This document shows positions 23,608 through 31,259 of a stretch of 31,259 bases of DNA, piece by piece (within the stretch, counting starts at the first letter, position 1; each line of letters opens with the position of its first letter). The notes beneath the pieces were generated by a model. The model ran no database searches, was not told the origin of the DNA, and worked only from the letters and a program-made list of their open reading frames with translations. The DNA is taken from assembly GCA_902468695.1 (NCBI GenBank), contig CABQZS010000098.1, positions 1 through 31,259 of the forward strand, given 5' to 3'. The stretch is from an uncultured Collinsella sp. (GTDB lineage: Bacteria; Actinomycetota; Coriobacteriia; Coriobacteriales; Coriobacteriaceae). Position numbers and translations under genes: made by a program.

Positions 23608-24438
23608 ATGGGTTGCGAGCACGCACAGGCCGCCGGCGGACAAACGTCGCCGTCGCAATTTGAGGAGAACACGCTATCCGAGGTCAAACGCGTCATCGCC
23701 GTGCTTTCCGGCAAGGGCGGTGTCGGCAAGTCGTTTGTCACCGGTGCCATCGCCACCGAGCTTGCCCGTCACGGCCACAAGGTCGGCGTCCTCGATGCCG
23801 ACATCACCGGTCCCTCCATCCCCAAGATGTTCGGTATGAGTGGACGCCACGTCCATGCCCTTGGCAACCTTATGCTGCCCGAAATCTCCGAGCACGGCGT
23901 CAAGGTCATGAGCTCCAACCTGCTGCTCCAAAACGAGACCGACCCCGTCCTTTGGCGCGGTCCGGTCATCGCAGGCGCCATTAGGCAGTTCTGGAGCGAG
24001 ACCTCGTGGGGCCCCATCGACTACCTGTTGGTCGACATGCCTCCGGGAACAGGCGACGTCGCTCTCACCGTCTTCCAGTCACTGCCCGTCGACGGCATCG
24101 TCATCGTCACGAGCCCGCAGGATCTGGTCTCGATGATCGTCGCCAAGGCGGTCAACATGGCCGAGAAGATGAACGTCCCCATTCTGGGCATTGTCGAGAA
24201 CATGAGCTATATTGAGTGCCCCGACTGCGGCAAGAAGATTGAGGTCTTTGGCAAGAGCAAGCTCCCCGAGGTCGCAGATCGCTATAACCTTGACATCTTG
24301 GGCCAGCTTCCCATTAATCCGGCACTCGCCGAGGCCTGCGATAAGGGCGAGGTCGAGACCGCGCTGCCCGATGACATGTTGCCCAAGGCAGTCTCTGCCG
24401 TCGAGGCCATTACCCCGCACGAGACCGACGAGGCCTAA
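23608..24438 (+). CDS. mrp: Mrp/NBP35-family Fe-S cluster carrier ATPase
   Basis: Cytosolic P-loop ATPase of the ApbC/Nbp35 group, which carries [4Fe-4S] clusters to target enzymes. The 276 aa product has the deviant Walker A GKGGVGKS near residue 38, the switch DADITGPSIPKMFG, Walker B LLVDMPPGTGD, and the cluster-binding CxxC in IECPDCGKK. A short N-terminal segment starting MGCEHAQ replaces the DUF59 domain of longer members. The ATG at 23608 has AAAGGAG six nt upstream. The stop is followed directly by the GTG of the next flavoprotein gene, suggesting a functional link, for example cluster or redox maintenance (inference). Confidence 0.93.
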   Translation: MGCEHAQAAGGQTSPSQFEENTLSEVKRVIAVLSGKGGVGKSFVTGAIATELARHGHKVGVLDADITGPSIPKMFGMSGRHVHALGNLMLPEISEHGVKVMSSNLLLQNETDPVLWRGPVIAGAIRQFWSETSWGPIDYLLVDMPPGTGDVALTVFQSLPVDGIVIVTSPQDLVSMIVAKAVNMAEKMNVPILGIVENMSYIECPDCGKKIEVFGKSKLPEVADRYNLDILGQLPINPALAEACDKGEVETALPDDMLPKAVSAVEAITPHETDEA

Positions 24439-25710
24439 GTGAACGCGAGCGCCTTCTATGACGTCCTGGTAATCGGCGGCGGGGCTTCAGGCCTCGCCGC
24501 TGCCATTACGGCCGCACGCGCTGGCAAAAGCGCCTGCATCGTTGAGCGCGATGTCGCCTGTGGCCTTAAGCTCCTTGCGACCGGTAACGGCCGCTGCAAC
24601 CTCTCCAACGAATCGATTGATCCTCAGCGGTATAACCACCCCGCATTCGCCGAATCCGTCATGGGCCCCCAACCCGAACAAGAGCTTATGGGTTTCTTCT
24701 CCTCGCTGGGCATCATGACAACCTCCGAGGAAGGCCGGCTGTACCCGCGCTCCCTTCGCGCAGAATCGGTGCGCGACGCGCTTCTCAACGTTTGCGACCG
24801 CCTAGGTATCACCTTAATCTGCGGAGCCAACGTTGCCTCGGCGCACAAAGTTTCCGAAGGCTGGGCACTCCAAATAGACCGTCCTGCGCGGGCGCTCAAG
24901 GCAAAAAAGCACGACGACCGAAAATCGGAGCTCCGCTCGCTTCGGAAGGCACTCGCCGATGTCCCTCGCAAGAACGAGGCCCTGCAGGCGCATGCCGTAA
25001 TTATCGCCACGGGCGGCAACCCCACCGGTATCGCCGATACGTTTCGCCTCCCCCTCACTTCGCTGCGCCCCATCCTCTGCCCCGTATCGGCAACGGTCGT
25101 CGGCGATCGGGCAGCACTCAAGACGTTGGATGGTCTGCGCGTCCGCGCCCGCTTGACGCTCACCCGTAACCATAGTGAGCTCTGGCACGAAGACGGTGAA
25201 GTACTGTTTCGAACCTTCGGCATCTCGGGCGTCGCTGTCTTCAACCTCTCCCGTCGTATCCAGCGCGGCGATACGATCCTGCTCGACGTTTTCCCCGACC
25301 TCTCTAAAGACGAGTTGCTCGATATGCTCAACCGGCGCGTTAAGCTGCTCGGCGGCTTTTCGCCCCGCGATCCCCGTTGGCTCGACGGCATGCTCGCCCC
25401 GCAACTCTCCCGCGTCGTCTGTACGGCGTTCGAGCAGTGCCATCCAGGCTCCAACGATGTCATCCACCTGGTCTCGATTCTCAAGCACTTTAAGTTGCTC
25501 GTCGAGGGAACAGCCGAGGAGCGCTCGGCGCAGGTCACGCGTGGTGGCGTATCTGTCGAGAGCATCTCAACACCCAGTCTACGCGCGCGCTGCGTTGTCG
25601 ACGCCCCGCTTTACGTCTGCGGCGAAGCACTCGACATCGACGCCGATTGCGGAGGCTTTAACCTTGCGTGGGCCTGGCTCTCGGGCATTCGCGCTGCAAG
25701 CAGCTTGTAG
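24439..25710 (+). CDS. HI0933/BaiN-like NAD(P)/FAD-dependent oxidoreductase
   Basis: Flavoprotein of the HI0933 family, 423 aa. The N-terminal FAD Rossmann motif is VIGGGASGLAAAITAARAG, followed by the family hallmark LLATGNGRCNLSNE near residue 50. Further on are AVIIATGGNP and a C-terminal FAD segment ending CGEALDIDADCGGFNLAWAW. The family includes BaiN of bile acid 7-dehydroxylating clostridia, but most members have no known substrate, so none is assigned here. The start is a GTG placed directly after the mrp stop, which implies translational coupling. Confidence 0.85.
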   Translation: MNASAFYDVLVIGGGASGLAAAITAARAGKSACIVERDVACGLKLLATGNGRCNLSNESIDPQRYNHPAFAESVMGPQPEQELMGFFSSLGIMTTSEEGRLYPRSLRAESVRDALLNVCDRLGITLICGANVASAHKVSEGWALQIDRPARALKAKKHDDRKSELRSLRKALADVPRKNEALQAHAVIIATGGNPTGIADTFRLPLTSLRPILCPVSATVVGDRAALKTLDGLRVRARLTLTRNHSELWHEDGEVLFRTFGISGVAVFNLSRRIQRGDTILLDVFPDLSKDELLDMLNRRVKLLGGFSPRDPRWLDGMLAPQLSRVVCTAFEQCHPGSNDVIHLVSILKHFKLLVEGTAEERSAQVTRGGVSVESISTPSLRARCVVDAPLYVCGEALDIDADCGGFNLAWAWLSGIRAASSL

Positions 25711-25720
25711 CCGCGCAGTC

Positions 25721-25772
25721 TATAATCAAAAACGCATTCGGGCCGTCTGGAATACCGGACGGCCTCTTTCTT
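25721..25772 (+). promoter_or_regulatory. Consensus -10 followed by an intrinsic-terminator-like hairpin
   Basis: TATAAT at 25721-25726 is a perfect -10, though no good -35 is seen. Only 14 nt later comes a 10 bp hairpin (25741-25764; GGCCGTCTGG-AATA-CCGGACGGCC, one G-U), then TCTTTCTT. The next gene's AAGGAG follows at once. It can be read as the terminator of the mrp pair, as the 5' leader of the following gene, or as both. Confidence 0.6.
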
Positions 25773-25790
25773 GCCTCTAAGGAGACCTCG

Positions 25791-27431
25791 ATGATCGAAA
25801 TCACCCAAGTCAACGCGTCGCTCGATGAAGCCGGCGATGAAAATGCCTGCCTCATTGTTGGCAAGCGAGTCGCCAAGCGCATCCTACGTTGCAAGGACTC
25901 CGAGATCAAGTCCATCGAACTCCACCGCAAGTCAATCGACGCTCGCAAAAAACGAGACGTCCATTTTATCCTGAGCTTTCGTGTTGAGCTGACTAGTCCC
26001 CACCTCGAGCGAGAAGCGGTCGACAGCGTTGCCGAGCGTGACCGCTCGCGCGTACGCGCGATAGAAGACGATGAGCCTTCATTCCCCTCCCCCGTCTCCG
26101 ACGCACCTCAAGAACGCCCTGTCGTTGTCGGCGCCGGATGCGCCGGCCTTTTCGCTGCGCTCACGCTCGCCAAAGCAGGTCTTAAGCCCTTGCTTATCGA
26201 GCGCGGCGACCCGGCATTTCGCCGCTCGCAGGCGATCGACCTCTTTCTAAAGGAGCGCATCCTCGACCCCGAGAGCAATATTCAGTTTGGTCTGGGCGGC
26301 GCGGGGACCTTCTCGGACGGCAAGCTCAATACGGGAACAAAAAATCCCGCCCATCGCCTTATCCTCGAAACCTTCGTCGAGGCGGGTGCGCCCCGCGATA
26401 TTCTGTGGGATGCCAAGCCGCACATTGGCTCCGACATCCTTCCCAAGGTTGTCACCGCTATATCCCAGCGCATCGAGCAGCTCGGAGGTGTCGTCCGTTA
26501 TCGAACGAAGCTCGTCGACATTCGCATCGACGCGTCTGGCGCCATCACCGGTATTGATGTCCAATCGTCCCAAGACGCCGCTTACGAGCCAATCGAGACA
26601 AAGCACCTCATCCTCGCCTGCGGGCATTCTGCTCGCGATTTTTTTGAGCTCCTTAAGGACCACAACGTGGCCCTCGCACAAAAGACCTTTGCCATGGGCG
26701 TTCGCATCGAGCATCCGCAACGCGACATCGACAGAGCCCAATATGGAGCCTCGGCGGGACATCCAGCGCTCGGGGCGGCCCCCTACAAACTTGTTGCCCA
26801 TCTTCCCAACGGCCGCAGCGTGTTCTCGTTTTGCATGTGCCCCGGCGGACAGGTTGTTGCCGCCTCTTCAGAACCGTGCCATCTGTGCGTCAACGGGGCC
26901 AGTCTCAATGCCCGCGACGGACGCAACGCAAATGCCGCCCTGCTCGTTAACGTCACGCCTGAGGACCTTCCCAACGATGACCCGCTCGCCGGCATCGAGC
27001 TCCAGCGTGCCTGCGAGGCGGCCGCATATCGCCTGGGCGGTTCCAACTGGAACGCACCGGCACAACTCGTCGGAGATTTCCTCGCAGGACGCGCCAGCAA
27101 GGCGCCCGGAAAGGTAAAGCCCACCTATCCACTCGGTGTGACCTGGACGGCAATTGACGAAGCCCTGCCGCAGCATATCGTCGAGTCGCTCCGCCTGGGA
27201 CTTCCCCTACTCGGAAAAAAGCTACGAGGCTACGACCACCCCGATGCCGTTCTTACCGGCGTGGAGACTCGTTCGAGCTCACCGGTCACTGTCACCCGAG
27301 ACCGAACGTGCCATGCCGTGTCGACCCCGGGCCTCTACCCTTGTGGTGAGGGAGCTGGATATGCCGGCGGCATCATGAGCGCGGCCACCGACGGCATCCG
27401 TTGTGCTGAAGCCCTGATCGCAGACCTCTAA
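25791..27431 (+). CDS. COG2509-type FAD-dependent dehydrogenase
   Basis: Flavoprotein of 546 aa from the ATG at 25791 (AAGGAG upstream). An N-terminal domain of about 100 residues (VGKRVAKRILRCKDSEIKSI, then a SFRVEL strand) precedes the FAD site VVVGAGCAGLFAALTLAKAG. Then come GLGGAGTFSDGKLNTGTKN, HLILACGHSARDFFELL, FSFCMCPGGQVVAASSE and, near the end, YPCGEGAGYAGGIMSAATDG. This order is that of the widespread uncharacterised FAD-dependent dehydrogenases of COG2509. The substrate is unknown. It belongs to a different family from the preceding flavoprotein gene, so it is not a tandem duplicate. A two-way terminator separates it from uvrB. Confidence 0.85.
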   Translation: MIEITQVNASLDEAGDENACLIVGKRVAKRILRCKDSEIKSIELHRKSIDARKKRDVHFILSFRVELTSPHLEREAVDSVAERDRSRVRAIEDDEPSFPSPVSDAPQERPVVVGAGCAGLFAALTLAKAGLKPLLIERGDPAFRRSQAIDLFLKERILDPESNIQFGLGGAGTFSDGKLNTGTKNPAHRLILETFVEAGAPRDILWDAKPHIGSDILPKVVTAISQRIEQLGGVVRYRTKLVDIRIDASGAITGIDVQSSQDAAYEPIETKHLILACGHSARDFFELLKDHNVALAQKTFAMGVRIEHPQRDIDRAQYGASAGHPALGAAPYKLVAHLPNGRSVFSFCMCPGGQVVAASSEPCHLCVNGASLNARDGRNANAALLVNVTPEDLPNDDPLAGIELQRACEAAAYRLGGSNWNAPAQLVGDFLAGRASKAPGKVKPTYPLGVTWTAIDEALPQHIVESLRLGLPLLGKKLRGYDHPDAVLTGVETRSSSPVTVTRDRTCHAVSTPGLYPCGEGAGYAGGIMSAATDGIRCAEALIADL

Positions 27432-27459
27432 CGCACAAATTCCAGCACGCAAAAGACAT

Positions 27460-27491
27460 AGGCCCCGAGCTCCACAGGGAACTCGGGGCCT
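27460..27491. terminator. Bidirectional terminator between convergent COG2509 and uvrB genes
   Basis: AGGCCCCGAG (27460-27469) and CTCGGGGCCT (27482-27491) are perfect 10 bp arms, with three further inner pairs. T-rich sequence follows on both sides: TGTTCGTTATTTC on the plus strand and ATGTCTTTTG on the minus strand. It starts 5 nt beyond the uvrB stop. Confidence 0.85.
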
Positions 27492-27496
27492 GTTCG

Positions 27497-29737
27497 TTAT
27501 TTCTTAAACCGTGCACCCTGGCGTTTTCTGCCCGATGCGAACGTGGAACCCTTGCGGGCCTGCGAGCGTAAGCGCTCGATCGTCTCGTCCTCAGACGCAC
27601 CCTCGAGCATCGCCCGAATCTGAACGACAGCATCGCGCAGGCGCGCCGCCTCCTCAAAGTCCATAGCGGCAGAAGCGTTACGCATATCCTCTTCCATGGT
27701 TTCGACGATCCGCACAAGCTCGTCATGCGGCAGTTCTTCCAACTGCTCCGCAAGTGTCTGCTCGGGCGCCACCGTTTCCGGCACACCGCCCTCGCCCGAC
27801 TCATCGGGCGTATAGAATGCGCCATGGCCAAGAGAGTCGCCCTTCGAGCGTCCCTTGGAGCCCACAGTTTTTTCGGCCTCGGCAATAAAACTTGAGATGT
27901 CGTTGATGGCCTTGCGCACTGTCTTGGGCACAATGCCATGTTCTTCGTTATATGCCATCTGAATCTCGCGACGGCGCTGCGTCTCCTCGATGGCCTCTTT
28001 CATCGAATCGGTCACAACGTCTGCATACATGATGACTTCGCCATCGGCGTTACGGGCCGCACGGCCAATCGTCTGAATCAGCGAACGGCGGTTGCGCAAG
28101 AAGCCTTCCTTATCGGCATCGAGAATTGCCACCAGTGAGACCTCGGGAAGATCCAAGCCCTCGCGAAGCAGGTTGATGCCAACGAGAACATCGATCTTGC
28201 CCTCGCGCAGCGTTCGCAGGATCTCGACACGATCCATTGTCGCCGTATCAGAGTGCATGTAATTGACCTTAATGCCCGCGTCGAGCAGATGGTCGGTCAG
28301 GTCCTCGGCCATGCGCTTGGTCAACGTGGTCACCAGCACGCGCTCCTTGCGGGCAACGCGCTCGCGAATCTCGTCCTCAAGATCGTCAATCTGGCCGCGA
28401 ACTGGACGCACGTCAATCTTGGGGTCGAGCAGGCCGGTCGGACGAATAATCTGCTCCACGTCGTTTTGGCTCACCCGCAGCTCGTAGTCGCCCGGCGTGG
28501 CCGAAACATAGATAAACTGGGGGATCCTTGCCTCAAACTCATCGAAACGAAGCGGGCGGTTATCGAGCGCCGAGGGCAGGCGAAAACCGTGTTCCACCAG
28601 CGTCACCTTACGCGAGCGGTCACCTTCGTGCATGCCGCGAATCTGCGGCACCGTCACATGGCTCTCATCGATGATGCAGAGCATATCCTTGGGAAAGTAA
28701 TCGATTAGGGTAAACGGCGGCTCACCCGGCTTGCGACCGTCCAGATGACGCGAGTAGTTCTCGATGCCGTTGCAAAAGCCCATCGTCTCGAGCATCTCAA
28801 GATCATAATCGGTACGCTGCTGCAGACGCTGCGCCTCGAGCAACTTGTCGGTCGCCTTGAGCTCCGCCACGCGCTTCTCGCACTCTTCGCTGATCGATTT
28901 CAGAGCCGCCTTGACCTTCGGCTTCTCGGTCACGTAGTGCGATGCCGGCCATACGGGAATGGCCTCGTACTCACGAAGCATCTCACCGGTGACCTCATCG
29001 ATCTCGGCAATCAGCTCGACCTCGTCGCCAAAGAACTCAAACCGCAACGGATGCTCGGCATAAGGCGGATACACGTCAACAACATCGCCGCGCACGCGGA
29101 ACGTGCCACGTGCCAGGTCATAGTCATTGCGATCATATTGAATGTCGATAAGTGCATGGATAAAGTCATCGCGCTCGAGCGGCACCTTCTTGTCGACGTT
29201 TGGAGCCAGACCCGCATAGTCCTCAGGAGAGCCAATGCCATAGATACACGAGACCGATGCGACAACGATCACATCACGTCGAGAGAGCAGTGACGCGGTC
29301 GCCTGATGGCGCAGCATCTCGACCTCTTCGTTAATCGAGGAGTCTTTCTCGATATATGTATCGCTTTGCGGCACATACGCCTCGGGCTGATAGTAGTCGT
29401 AGTACGAGACGAAGTAGACCACAGCGTTGTTGGGAAAGAACTCTTTGAGCTCGCTCGCAAGCTGAGCAGCGAGCGTTTTATTGGGGGCCATGACCAGCGT
29501 CGGCTTTCCCAGGGCCTCAATAGTCTTTGCCATCGTGAAGGTCTTGCCCGAACCAGTCACGCCCAGCAAAACCTGATAGCGGTCTCCGTCCCTCACGCCC
29601 CGCACAAGTGACTCAATGGCCTTAGGCTGGGAACCAGCGGGCTCGTATGGAGACACGACCTTAAACGGCACATCAGCGCCCTCAACGCCAAAGCGCTTAA
29701 GTTCACCACCAACGCGTTCTACTTCAAATTCCGCCAT
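27497..29737 (-). CDS. uvrB: Excinuclease ABC subunit B
   Basis: Helicase-like damage verifier of excision repair, 746 aa, somewhat longer than the usual 660-700. Landmarks are Walker A GVTGSGKTF, the beta-hairpin region VSYYDYYQPEAYVPQSDTYI, the DESHVTVPQ helicase motif, TLTKRMAEDLTDHL, GLDLPEVSLVAILDADKEGF, QTIGRAARN and the C-terminal UVR motif MDFEEAARLRDAVVQIR. The extra length lies between the helicase core and UVR motif (an acidic Gly/Pro/Glu stretch) and in a basic tail ending RKRQGARFKK. The start is the ATG at 29737 with AGGAG upstream. Confidence 0.98.
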   Translation of the reverse strand: MAEFEVERVGGELKRFGVEGADVPFKVVSPYEPAGSQPKAIESLVRGVRDGDRYQVLLGVTGSGKTFTMAKTIEALGKPTLVMAPNKTLAAQLASELKEFFPNNAVVYFVSYYDYYQPEAYVPQSDTYIEKDSSINEEVEMLRHQATASLLSRRDVIVVASVSCIYGIGSPEDYAGLAPNVDKKVPLERDDFIHALIDIQYDRNDYDLARGTFRVRGDVVDVYPPYAEHPLRFEFFGDEVELIAEIDEVTGEMLREYEAIPVWPASHYVTEKPKVKAALKSISEECEKRVAELKATDKLLEAQRLQQRTDYDLEMLETMGFCNGIENYSRHLDGRKPGEPPFTLIDYFPKDMLCIIDESHVTVPQIRGMHEGDRSRKVTLVEHGFRLPSALDNRPLRFDEFEARIPQFIYVSATPGDYELRVSQNDVEQIIRPTGLLDPKIDVRPVRGQIDDLEDEIRERVARKERVLVTTLTKRMAEDLTDHLLDAGIKVNYMHSDTATMDRVEILRTLREGKIDVLVGINLLREGLDLPEVSLVAILDADKEGFLRNRRSLIQTIGRAARNADGEVIMYADVVTDSMKEAIEETQRRREIQMAYNEEHGIVPKTVRKAINDISSFIAEAEKTVGSKGRSKGDSLGHGAFYTPDESGEGGVPETVAPEQTLAEQLEELPHDELVRIVETMEEDMRNASAAMDFEEAARLRDAVVQIRAMLEGASEDETIERLRSQARKGSTFASGRKRQGARFKK

Positions 29738-29788
29738 GGATACTCCTAACTCGTACATCTGCAGTATACGCAGGCGGTGGGCTTAGTC

Positions 29789-30370
29789 CTATACGAACCG
29801 ATCGGGATAGAGAGTCTTATATCGAACCCAGGCATTATTGACGCGAATCAGATAAGCCTGAGTTTCAGGGAAGGTAATCGCATTATGGAGTGACGTGTTC
29901 TGCTGCGCCCATCCGTCGACATTGCCCATACCGGCGTTATAGGCGGCGATGGCACTATCCGTCGACCCGTTGAAATAGGCGAGAAGATACGAGAGGTATG
30001 CGCAGCCAAACTCGATATTCGTAGCCGGATCGTTAAGATTGTCGACCGAATACTCCCCTCCGTCGACAAGGCCCTTGGCGATCATGTCCTGGGCAGTCTC
30101 GGGCATCAGCTGCATCAATCCCTGAGCACCCTGATTCGACTCGGCCTCGGGATCCCAATTCGATTCCGACTTAATGACAGCGCACACCAGATACGGATCC
30201 AGATTATGCGAAATACTGGATTGCTTTACATACGCCTCGTAGTCAATCGGATACAGCGGCTTAAAGAAAGCGGCAGGAGCACACGAGTAGACGAGCGAAA
30301 TAAGGCCGAAGACGAACACAACGGCAAGTGGCGCCACGCGATACCACGTAAAGAAACGTGCCTTAGGCAT
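29789..30370 (-). CDS. Small membrane-anchored lytic transglycosylase (SLT domain)
   Basis: Peptidoglycan-cleaving lytic transglycosylase, 193 aa. A membrane anchor (about 12-30) is followed by a single SLT/goose-lysozyme-like domain: catalytic Glu69 in VIKSESNWDPEAESNQGAQG, GLMQLMPETA (84-93), FGCAYLSYLL and AAYNAGMGNV. The anchor ends VYSC, a poor lipobox, so a transmembrane anchor is more likely than lipidation. The ATG overlaps the coaE stop by 8 nt, as in other Gram-positive bacteria where such a gene follows coaE. It lies upstream of uvrB with a 51 bp gap. Confidence 0.9.
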   Translation of the reverse strand: MPKARFFTWYRVAPLAVVFVFGLISLVYSCAPAAFFKPLYPIDYEAYVKQSSISHNLDPYLVCAVIKSESNWDPEAESNQGAQGLMQLMPETAQDMIAKGLVDGGEYSVDNLNDPATNIEFGCAYLSYLLAYFNGSTDSAIAAYNAGMGNVDGWAQQNTSLHNAITFPETQAYLIRVNNAWVRYKTLYPDRFV

Positions 30371-31004
30371 CGGCCTCCTCCTTATCCGGAGTATCTATAA
30401 ACCCGTGGCATGCAAGCCATGAGTCAAGCTGCTCAAAGAGCGAATTATCGGCTGCCGAATTATCAATCACCGTTGTAGCGAGATTGCACAGCGCAGACTC
30501 ATCGGGCTGGCAAGCAGAACGGGCATCGAAATCAGATGGCTCCATGCCACGTTGAATAGCGCGCTCGCGACGAACTGACAAAGGGGCGCTAATGACCAGA
30601 ATTTCATCAGCCAAGCCAAATGCATCCTCAAAACCAGTCGGAGCTGAAACCTCGACCACCGCAAAGGGATAACGGGGAGATGAAACCGTACAACAAACCG
30701 GATCGAGAATCCTAAGCGAAAGCTGTTCAATCAGAACGGGATGCACGATGCCATTGAGCCGTGCGACCGAATCAGGAGAAGCGAAAGCTCGAGAAGCGAG
30801 GATACTGCGGCGAATGCCGCCTTCCTCATCCAAAATGTCCCAACCGAATTCATCAGCGAGAGCATTGACGATATCAGAGCCCGGCACATACAGCGATTTT
30901 GCAAGCTCATCCAGATCGATAAGCATAGCGCCACGAGATTTGAAATAGCGGCAGGCAGTCGACTTACCCGAAGCAATATTGCCCAAGACAAATACGGTAA
31001 ACAT
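30363..31004 (-). CDS. coaE: Dephospho-CoA kinase
   Basis: Last step of coenzyme A synthesis, phosphorylating the ribose 3'-hydroxyl of dephospho-CoA. The 213 aa product has P-loop GNIASGKST (8-16), IDLDELAKSLY in place of the usual DADxxAR motif, LNGIVHPVLIEQL, and a lid/base region VSAPLSVRRERAIQRGM. It is divergent from the family pattern: the middle region has an unusual Cys- and Ser-containing insertion (DPVCCTVSSPRYPF). The start is the ATG at 31004 after GGGAGGG; a TTG at 31007 is also in frame. Confidence 0.85.
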   Translation of the reverse strand: MFTVFVLGNIASGKSTACRYFKSRGAMLIDLDELAKSLYVPGSDIVNALADEFGWDILDEEGGIRRSILASRAFASPDSVARLNGIVHPVLIEQLSLRILDPVCCTVSSPRYPFAVVEVSAPTGFEDAFGLADEILVISAPLSVRRERAIQRGMEPSDFDARSACQPDESALCNLATTVIDNSAADNSLFEQLDSWLACHGFIDTPDKEEADA

Positions 31005-31130
31005 CAAGCCCTCCCTAACGCCAATGCGAGTAATTATCGCTCAAATAAACTAGATGGACTCAAAAAACAGCCAAACAGTAAGAGCGCATACGGGGAAGCT
31101 AGGTCCCAAAGCACAACATGTATATAACGC
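31005..31130 (-). other. Gap between the rRNA terminator and coaE
   Basis: No gene is visible. On the minus strand a GATAAT -10-like sequence lies about 30 nt before coaE, with TTGAGT 19 nt further upstream, a spacing slightly too long. It probably holds the coaE promoter. Confidence 0.35.
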
Positions 31131-31161
31131 AAAAAAGGGGGGAGGCCGCGAGGCCCCCCCC
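31131..31161 (-). terminator. Intrinsic terminator of the rRNA operon
   Basis: On the minus strand eight G and CC, loop TCGC, then GGCC-T-CCCCCC form a stem of about 10 bp with one G-U, followed by TTTTTT. It is a classic strong terminator, about 30 nt past the 5S rRNA end. Confidence 0.9.
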
Positions 31162-31191
31162 TTCTCAGTTCGATGACGGCTCGGTGCCGTC

Positions 31192-31259
31192 CACCGGTCA
31201 GCGGCGCCCTGGCCTCCCACGGGCTGACCCCGCAGTACTCTCGGCGCGATGGGGCTTAG
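31192..31259 (-). rRNA. rrf: 5S ribosomal RNA, 3' half (5' part beyond the window)
   Basis: The minus strand starts CTAAGCCCCATCGCGCCGA, then AGTACTGCGGGGTCAGCCC and GTGGGAGGCCAGGGCGCCGC. These match the conserved 3' half of bacterial 5S rRNA (TTAAGC..., GGTACTGC, GTGGGAGA-like, GTCGCCGC). The exact 3' end is estimated, since the pairing 5' end is outside the window. It marks the end of an rRNA operon read towards coaE. Confidence 0.88.

Noticed and set aside
30363..31004. coaE as a broken or misannotated gene because of its altered DAD motif and insertion
   Set aside because: The frame is intact, the P-loop is standard, length is near normal and the neighbour (SLT transglycosylase) is one commonly seen. 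It is divergent, not broken.
1..31259. CRISPR arrays, tRNA genes, insertion sequences or prophage genes
   Set aside because: I saw no regularly spaced repeats, no tRNA-like cloverleaf, and no transposase, integrase or phage-type protein. The only dispersed-repeat candidates are the palindromes reported above.

Overview
The window looks like chromosome of a high-GC actinobacterium of the class Coriobacteriia, most likely Collinsella or a close relative. The basis is protein character (actinobacterial-type WhiA, a RapZ whose P-loop ends in Arg-Thr, Tat-type lipoprotein signal), strong AAGGAG-type ribosome sites, the gap-whiA-rapZ neighbourhood and the form of the 5S rRNA. This assignment comes from recognition, not from a database search. 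Almost all genes lie on the minus strand; four genes in the middle (21.3-27.4 kb) lie on the plus strand.

Layout in minus-strand reading order, from the right edge. The 3' half of a 5S rRNA with a strong terminator closes an rRNA operon. Then come coaE (dephospho-CoA kinase), a small lytic transglycosylase and uvrB. A plus-strand block follows: an LTA-synthase-like membrane sulfatase-fold enzyme, an Mrp/NBP35 Fe-S carrier ATPase, and two different FAD-dependent oxidoreductases. After it are uvrA, a YbaK/EbsC deacylase, murJ (lipid II flippase) and uvrC. All three UvrABC excision repair proteins are therefore encoded within about 16 kb. At the left end are rapZ, whiA and gap (cut by the window edge).

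Between uvrC and rapZ sits a nine-gene minus-strand module (3176-13605) that reads as a sialic acid uptake and degradation operon. It encodes a Tat-exported family 5 solute-binding lipoprotein, a DppB-type permease, a fused DppC permease/DppD ATPase, a DppF ATPase, two adjacent carbohydrate-esterase family 7 (CE7) proteins, a NanA-type aldolase, a ROK kinase (NanK) and a ManNAc-6-P epimerase (NanE). The predicted route is import of sialic acid (or a sialoside), possible removal of O-acetyl groups, cleavage to ManNAc and pyruvate, phosphorylation, then epimerisation to GlcNAc-6-P. nagA and nagB are not in the window.

The most notable observations are in this module. The second CE7 protein keeps the Asp and His of the triad but has Gly where the catalytic Ser should be, so it looks like a pseudo-esterase encoded in overlap with an intact one. 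Every non-coding gap inside the module, and the gap after it, contains a clear inverted repeat, two of them about 100 nt long. Upstream of the first gene is a nested set of dyads that could fold as a three-way junction or serve as operators.
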